A stretch of DNA of 64,000 nt from Coffea arabica (Eukaryota; Streptophyta; Magnoliopsida; Gentianales; Rubiaceae), in the NCBI RefSeq assembly GCF_036785885.1, contig NC_092330.1, forward strand, positions 6,978,525 to 7,042,524. The letters run 5' to 3'. The stretch's first letter is position 1. The number at the start of each line of letters is the position of its first letter. The notes beneath the pieces are model-generated. The model saw only the letters and a program-made list of their open reading frames with translations. It was not told the DNA's origin and made no database searches. The translations under genes and the position numbers were made by a program. Below, piece after piece: positions 58,354 to 64,000 of this stretch.

Positions 58354-61300
58354 GGACTCCTTAATGGTGTGTTTTTGTTTTGCTTGAAAATTGTATTTCA
58401 AGTAATTTTAGAGAGGAACTATCAAGTTTTGGTTCACTAGCCATAAAAAAGGAACTAAATCCCTATTTGAGTGGTATGTTAGAGGTTTAAACTCCATCTT
58501 TTATAAAAATATTTTAAAAGAGGTGTCAAAATATCACTTTAATCTAATCAAATCTGTATACCCGCTGTCTTAGTACATTATGGTGTACTTTCTGCTTCTG
58601 CCCTAGACCTCTGGTTCTATTCATCAACTAAGCTGGTATTGTTCTTGTAAATTTGTAGATACTGAAAAATCCCAGACTGCTTAATTGGTTATGCAACTAG
58701 CTGATACAGGAAATCAGGTAAAAACAATTTGGATTGGATTTTGCTTCCATAACCGAGAAGTAATTTCTTGTTTATGCATTCATTTTTTCTTGTGTTATTC
58801 TTTGGGCTAATGCAGATGATGCTCGTCTCCCAATTTGATGCTTTTGTCTTTGATGATCAGTGATAAAATTTTAGCAGTCGCTGTAATGATTGTAAATTTT
58901 TAGCTAAGAGAGGAGATTGAGAAGCATTTTTTATCCTATATGCTATATGTGGGAGGAACAGAGAGATGGTGAGATTGGATGATCAAATTTTATCCTTTCT
59001 TGCGGCCCAATACCTGTTGATGCATTATTGTTGGTAATATCTTCTTCATCGTACAAATATTTGCCGTATGAAGTATCAAGATTTAGTAATAGATGATTGA
59101 AAGTAAAAGGACCTAAACTGCTCATCCTTTTGCTAATTGTATAGCTATGGCTTATGATTTTGGATAAACATCCGAGCCTGATTGTTCATTGGTGTCTATT
59201 TTATTTAGCGGGAATATAATGGGTAATTCAAGCATGTAATTAGACTTACTTTTGTGTTAATGTGGGACAACAACATATCTATTTCCTTTTGCATCATAAG
59301 TGAAGTTGGGATTAGTTCTGTTTTAATTGCGTGTGCATCTAAAGTTGGTACTTGTCACCCAGTGCACAGCTTATTGTGAAATCTTTGAGGAAATAATGCT
59401 GTAACGTAAGAACTGACTGATTCTTTGGGCAGAGGGGTAGTGTGAATTTAAGCTCGATTGATTCACCTGAATTTTGGGTCTCAATGAAAATGGGATGCTT
59501 CTTATTGCTTTAAGAATTTCAAATTATTTGCATTGCAGACATCTGCAATTCAGCAGTCATAAGTCTTTGTCTAGTCATATGTTTTACTAAGCTTATTTGA
59601 TTATAGTAACTTAGTAATGATCCCAAAGATGGTTAGGATACGGTTTTGGATACGTGATCCTATTGTTAACTGTAGATTTTTGGCTCTGGACCGCTCTGGA
59701 CTGGAATCCATTTAAACCTGATGACTTGATGTAAATAATAATTGGTCCTAACTATAATTGGAAAGAAAAGAAACACCTGGACGCATTAATTTTGTTTCCG
59801 GCTGATTCTCTGCTCTTCTGATAATTAACGTGTTACAAGATGTTTCCACAGCTTCTATGCAGGATGATTCACATAACGATGCCTGACATTCATTGAAATG
59901 ATTAACAACCCATATGTATTCTATATGCAGTATTTAACAATGATGAAGGTGAGGATGCTGAACAAGAAGATGAGTTCCGTTTATTCTAAACTTGGCAAGG
60001 GGAAAGTAATCAATTCAGCTCTTGATGGAGCAATTCTGTTTCCTCCTATGACCTTTGGAAAATTGGAGCCAGGATTCCAGGTGGGTGCAGATGAAATTTC
60101 TAAAATTGTTCTTGTACTATTTAAAATTGTGGTCGACATCCTGGAGACAATAGCAGATGTCATAAAATGATGTCCAAAATTGTATATTTGGGGCATTGCT
60201 TGCTCTGTTGCAGATTACAAATTTTTGCCCGTTCAGTTGGGAGTGCTGGCTTAGGGACAACTTAACAAGCTTAGTGTTTGTTAAGACTTTGTTATCCAGT
60301 GTCAATTAACATCGGCATTATTTAATCTACACCAACCATAGTCATTATTTTGATGTTGTAGGAAGTGGAATATACTGTAAACCGAAAGCTAGTACTGAAA
60401 TACCTTAAAAAACTTGGTTGGTGACGTGATCCGTGTGATAATTCTGAAATTGTTCTGAAGAATCATTTTTATTTCACATTTTGAGGCAATTTCATTGATG
60501 AATTAAAGAGGTCGAGTGACTTGAGAAAAAAAATCTAGCATTTCTGAAATACAGTGGCATAATTAGCTTTTCTTCTGATATTGCATTGCAGTTCTAATGT
60601 TAGCAATTCCCGTTATGCAACCTGTATCTTTATCAAGCCGTTCTAATGTGCTACAAGAGGGTTGTCACTGTATTTCATTGTACACCTGTGGAATCAATGA
60701 AGAACTACTTAGGAATCATAAGATGTTTTTATATCTCTAAGAGATCAAAAAGTCACATAACTATCTTGATTCAACACAAAAACTCTCTTTTTATTTGTAA
60801 ACTAGTTGAGTTAAAACATTAAGAACTACCTGAGAATCGAATCATGTTTTGTTTCTCTAAGAGATTGAGAAGTCACAAAATCGGACTAACTTGGTTCAAC
60901 CCAAAAAAACTCTTATTTACTTGTAAGCTAGTTGAGTTCAACCAAAAGTTATCCCGAAGACAAAGCTCAGTGTATTTTGTTCATTCCATGATCTTAAAGT
61001 TGTAAGTCATATGGAAATTTTTCAAGGTCAATGGGACTCTGTTGGAGATTGAAAGTTGTCCTTCCATGGTAATCTGGTTGTTCATTGTAATACTGTGTTT
61101 TAGTCTCATATTTCAAATTTGAAAATTAAAAACAGAACCAATAGTATATTCCAAACAATACTCTTTCACCAACTTCTTTCTTTGGTTTTGATGAAAGAAA
61201 TGTTGTTCTGATTTAGACATCATTTTTCTTCAGGCTTCTAATTGTTCAGCTGATGCTAAGGTCATCATATCAGATTTGACATTCTTTTTGGATAAAAGGT

Positions 61301-62928
61301 GTGATCGGAAATTGCTCTCTTCAAACTATCTTTTCCTTAACCCTTTGCCTAATGAAATTTAGAATCCATTTGGCGGGTGAACAAATTAAAAATTATTTAA
61401 AAAAATTCCAAAGCTGTACGGCAACCTTATCCCTCTGTATTTTTCTTTTTTTCCCTTGCTATACCAGGCAACAAGCAGCATGAAGCAAAATGTTAGCCAA
61501 AGGTTAGATTACAATGCCTTTGTGGAAATTGAGACCTGTTCTTTATTTATTTTGTATATGTGATTTTATTGACTTGGATTTCCAAATTTCTGTTTATTAT
61601 GAGTTATAGGGAGAATCTTTTTGTCCCTAAAATATTAAACACAGGATGTGATTCTACAAAATGACTTGTGATCATGATAGCATAGACTAGGATGCTATCG
61701 GTATTTAGTCTGAAAAATCTGAAATTCCTTTGGATTCTAAAATCCCTTAATCCAAGGCAAATTTATAAATCAGTTATTAATTCACGTTTGAAGGACAAGG
61801 GAACAAAAGGAAAGGCAGCAGGAGGGGGGGCCTGGGAAGTGTAATTCACGTTTCCTGTGTTTTGAACTCTTGTAAGCTTCATATGCATAGTCATATTTTC
61901 CGTGGCTGGTTCTATTTCCCTGTTTTTCTTCCCAGCTTCTTCCATGGAATGCCTAAAGGTTCATGCCTATACCACAGTGAATCAAGAGTCAAACCCACTA
62001 GCAAAATTCCCTCCCAAAACCAGATGAAATAGCTTCAAGATGTTTGGCTTTTCCCATCGAAGTAATTGATCATCTTCATCTTATCCGATCTCTTGGTTGG
62101 TCTGTTCTGGTTCTTTCTTGAATGTGGAATCCTTTTAGATTGTACCCAAGTGAAAGTTTGCCCTTACCTTACATTATAACAAGTCTTCGTCTTGGTCCTA
62201 CGAGGTACTTGAAGTTCTCTTCCTTTTTCTATAATGCGAACAAATTTAACAAAAGATTTGTCATGAAATAGTGAACGTAGGGTGTATGAAGCAAAGCAAG
62301 GTTAGAATGATATGAATCCTTTTGCGAGCTACAAATTTTGAGAGCTTACTTTTTCCACAGATATTTGTACTAAAATTTTCTCTGTCATCTCAAAGTGAAT
62401 TATAAAATCATCTCTTAAGAACCTTAAAGAGGTAAAACTTCTGAAGCTGATAAATATAGGCAAATAGTTGAGGGAAGAAAAGACATCTCCCCATCAGCTT
62501 CTCTAGATTCAAGTTATGCATCCAATAATGACGATGGGACAGAGAAGCAAAGAAATCAATTCATCTGATAAACAAAAAATCCTAAAATAGCTGTTAAATT
62601 AATCAGGAATCAAGTAGTTTCATGATTATGAGTACCATGTAGTAGTCCAGTTAAACATACTTAACCGTGAAGGAGAGAAAAAGAAAAGGAAAAAGGATTA
62701 TTGGTGCCTTCGCAACCGAAACTAGAAACAACTAATGTTCACTACCTCAAGCTTAACCATCTACATTAAAAACATCAGATCCTTCAAGCAGAATTTTAAT
62801 CTCAATCGGGAATGCGGGTGCCTTTGCAACCAGAACTAGACAACAACATCAATGTTCTGTCACACGTTAAGTAGTAATAGCAAATTAATGATGATAATTA
62901 GCATGTACTAGAAATATTGTTGTTTTAG
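58354..62928. other. Spacer with exon-like fragments of an unidentified gene
   Basis: Several short blocks look like exons bounded by AG and GT. At about 58668-58718, after TTTGTAG, the reading gives LVMQLADTGNQ before CAG/GTAAAA. At about 59932-60079, after TATATGCAG, one frame gives FNNDEGEDAEQEDEFRLF and the other LGKGKVINSALDGAILFPP followed by TFGKLEPGFQ before CAG/GTGGGT. At about 61235-61298, after TTCTTCAG, the reading is ASNCSADAKVIISDLTFFLD. The blocks contain stops or need frame changes, so a decayed multi-exon gene is more likely than a live one. I do not recognise the family. Confidence 0.35.
60701..60943. repeat. 121-bp degenerate tandem duplication
   Basis: Units beginning AGAACTACTTAGGAATC (60701) and AGAACTACCTGAGAATC (60822) share CTCTAAGAGAT, AAGTCACA and GTTGAGTT blocks in the same order with moderate divergence. 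Confidence 0.75.
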
Positions 62929-62991
62929 CTAGTGCTGCTGCTGCTGTTGCTGTTGCTGTTGCTGTTGTGAACTGCTTGGGTTCTTAAAAGG
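62929..62991 (-). CDS. Possible last exon encoding a poly-Gln C-terminus
   Basis: On the minus strand an acceptor-like TTGTTGCTAAATTGCAG ends at 62992. The next bases read PFKNPSSS, eleven Gln codons (CAA and CAG mixed), His and a TAG stop. Mixed Gln codons argue for a coding tract over a pure microsatellite. No upstream exon could be identified between 62992 and 64000, so this may be chance or an orphan exon. Confidence 0.25.
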   Translation of the reverse strand, partial: PFKNPSSSQQQQQQQQQQQH

Positions 62992-64000
62992 CTGCAATTT
63001 AGCAACAAAAATGGGAAGCCTCTAAGTAAATGGATCTCTAGGTTACAACCTTCCCCCAGACTTAACAAATACACTAGAAAGTTCAATTTTCCTATTTCTA
63101 GCTTCTATTCACTAGCTTTTGAAAGAATGTGCTACAATTGGGATAAGTATCTCAATAGTATAGGCTGTCTAAAGAGATTAAAGAAGCAATAGGTATGTTG
63201 ATCACCCGTCAATTTCCAAATTTCGGAGCCATTACTGCTGACTAAATTCCCATGCCCTTGCTTTCAGCGGTATACTGTTTTACATTTTTTTTGGGGGTGG
63301 GGAGGGGGGTGGTGTTTGTAGGACAAATTTTTGCGTCTTGATATGCCTTTATTGCATTTTCAACAGTTTTTCATTCACCAGTCATGAGTGGACAAAAGAG
63401 AGCATTTTCAACATAAGTAGATAACGTGCCAACACCATTCAGCCAAAAGTTTCGTCGTCCTCTCACGTGCCGTGCATGTGGGTTGGAAGCATTATGTTGT
63501 TCACGCATCGCGCGACGGCTTTCGCTCTATTCTCATCTTCTCCTCTGGCAGTATCCCATGTGCCTTCTGCTGCGTTGTCTGCCGTATTGCGAGACTTGTT
63601 TCTGTGTCTGGCAGTATCCCATGCCTCTCCCATGCCTCTTCTTCCCACTACCTTCTCTCTCTCCTTCTTTTGGACACTGTTGCTCTGTTGCTTATCCGGC
63701 TGTTCTGAGCCTTGGTACAAGAGCCTGTTGAGATATCTGGTGCTCTTCTTACCACGCAAGGAACATCGAGCCTCTGCCTCTCGCGTTCTCTGGGTTGCAG
63801 TGGTCCAAATCATCTGCCATCCGTTTGGTTCTCCTCCTCCTCCTCCGTTGTAAGTTTTCTTCTTCTTCCTTTCCGGTGAGGTGCAGTCTTCGCTGTGAGT
63901 TTTCTCTGTAAGTTTTAGCCTGAGCTGATATTTTTGTTCTCTGTTATTTGTTTCCTTTTTCGAACCACGCAAGGAGCATCGAGCCTCTGTCTCTCGCGTT
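62992..64000. other. Right-edge region: GC-richer, CT-rich block
   Basis: From about 63430 the sequence becomes richer in G, C and CpG and is pyrimidine-rich. Overlapping open frames occur in several frames and on both strands, none with a recognisable domain. GGCAGTATCCCATG occurs at 63546 and 63610. ACCACGCAAGGA-CATCGAGC occurs at 63751 and again at 63964, a 213-bp spacing that runs off the window. This looks like the promoter and leader of a gene lying to the right, or the start of a tandem repeat. Confidence 0.4.

Noticed and set aside
63426..63972. Overlapping open frames of 78-169 codons on both strands at the right edge
   Set aside because: Mutually overlapping in several frames, no domains; the higher GC content makes stops rarer.

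Overview
This is a window of AT-rich plant nuclear DNA. It holds one apparently intact gene, a large NB-LRR (NLR) disease-resistance gene of the R1/late-blight-resistance-like type at 304-4698. The rest is a broken second copy of that gene and a thick layer of transposable elements. The R1-type extended N-terminus is typical of asterid dicots (Solanaceae, Rubiaceae and relatives). The transposon types fit any dicot: copia, a Tat-type gypsy element with an antisense plant-mobile-domain gene, an L1 LINE and Mutator-like elements. I cannot name the species.

Layout. 1-5340: NLR gene with upstream region and a probable 3'-UTR intron. 5341-10136: AT-rich spacer with a possible SINE, a 103-bp tandem duplication and a long (AT)n tract. 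10137-11896: NLR copy 2, a pseudogene that keeps its 5' end and LRR end but has lost about 3.4 kb between them. Its 3' flank continues at 35309, because a copia element (copia A, 11897-35308, target duplication CAGCT) is inserted there. Copia A is itself split by a probable solo LTR (13211-30992, target duplication CTCAC), and that LTR is split by a 15.1-kb Tat-type gypsy element (13780-28871, target duplication ACGAC). 35780-36180: remnant of a DUF7733-like membrane-protein gene. 36190-38442: AT-rich spacer. 38443-44062: copia B, same family as copia A. 44823-57062: a 12.2-kb Mutator-like element (9-bp target duplication TATTTATAA) that contains a 5'-truncated L1 LINE (47720-52340) and a second solo LTR (54124-56785, target duplication AGATT). 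57337-58344: a 1-kb Mutator-like MITE. 58354-64000: spacer with exon-like fragments, a 121-bp duplication, a possible poly-Gln last exon on the minus strand and a GC-richer block at the right edge.

The functional content is the NLR gene, which should encode an intracellular immune receptor. The transposon genes are all damaged by stops, frameshifts, deletions or mutated catalytic residues. The most unusual structure is in the Tat element. A multi-exon plant-mobile-domain gene with a coiled-coil tail lies downstream of pol on the opposite strand, facing the retroelement genes, with a 140-bp tandem array between the two 3' ends.

All calls come from reading the sequence. Family assignments rest on recognised motifs; no database search was run. 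Element ends are supported by target-site duplications read directly from the sequence.
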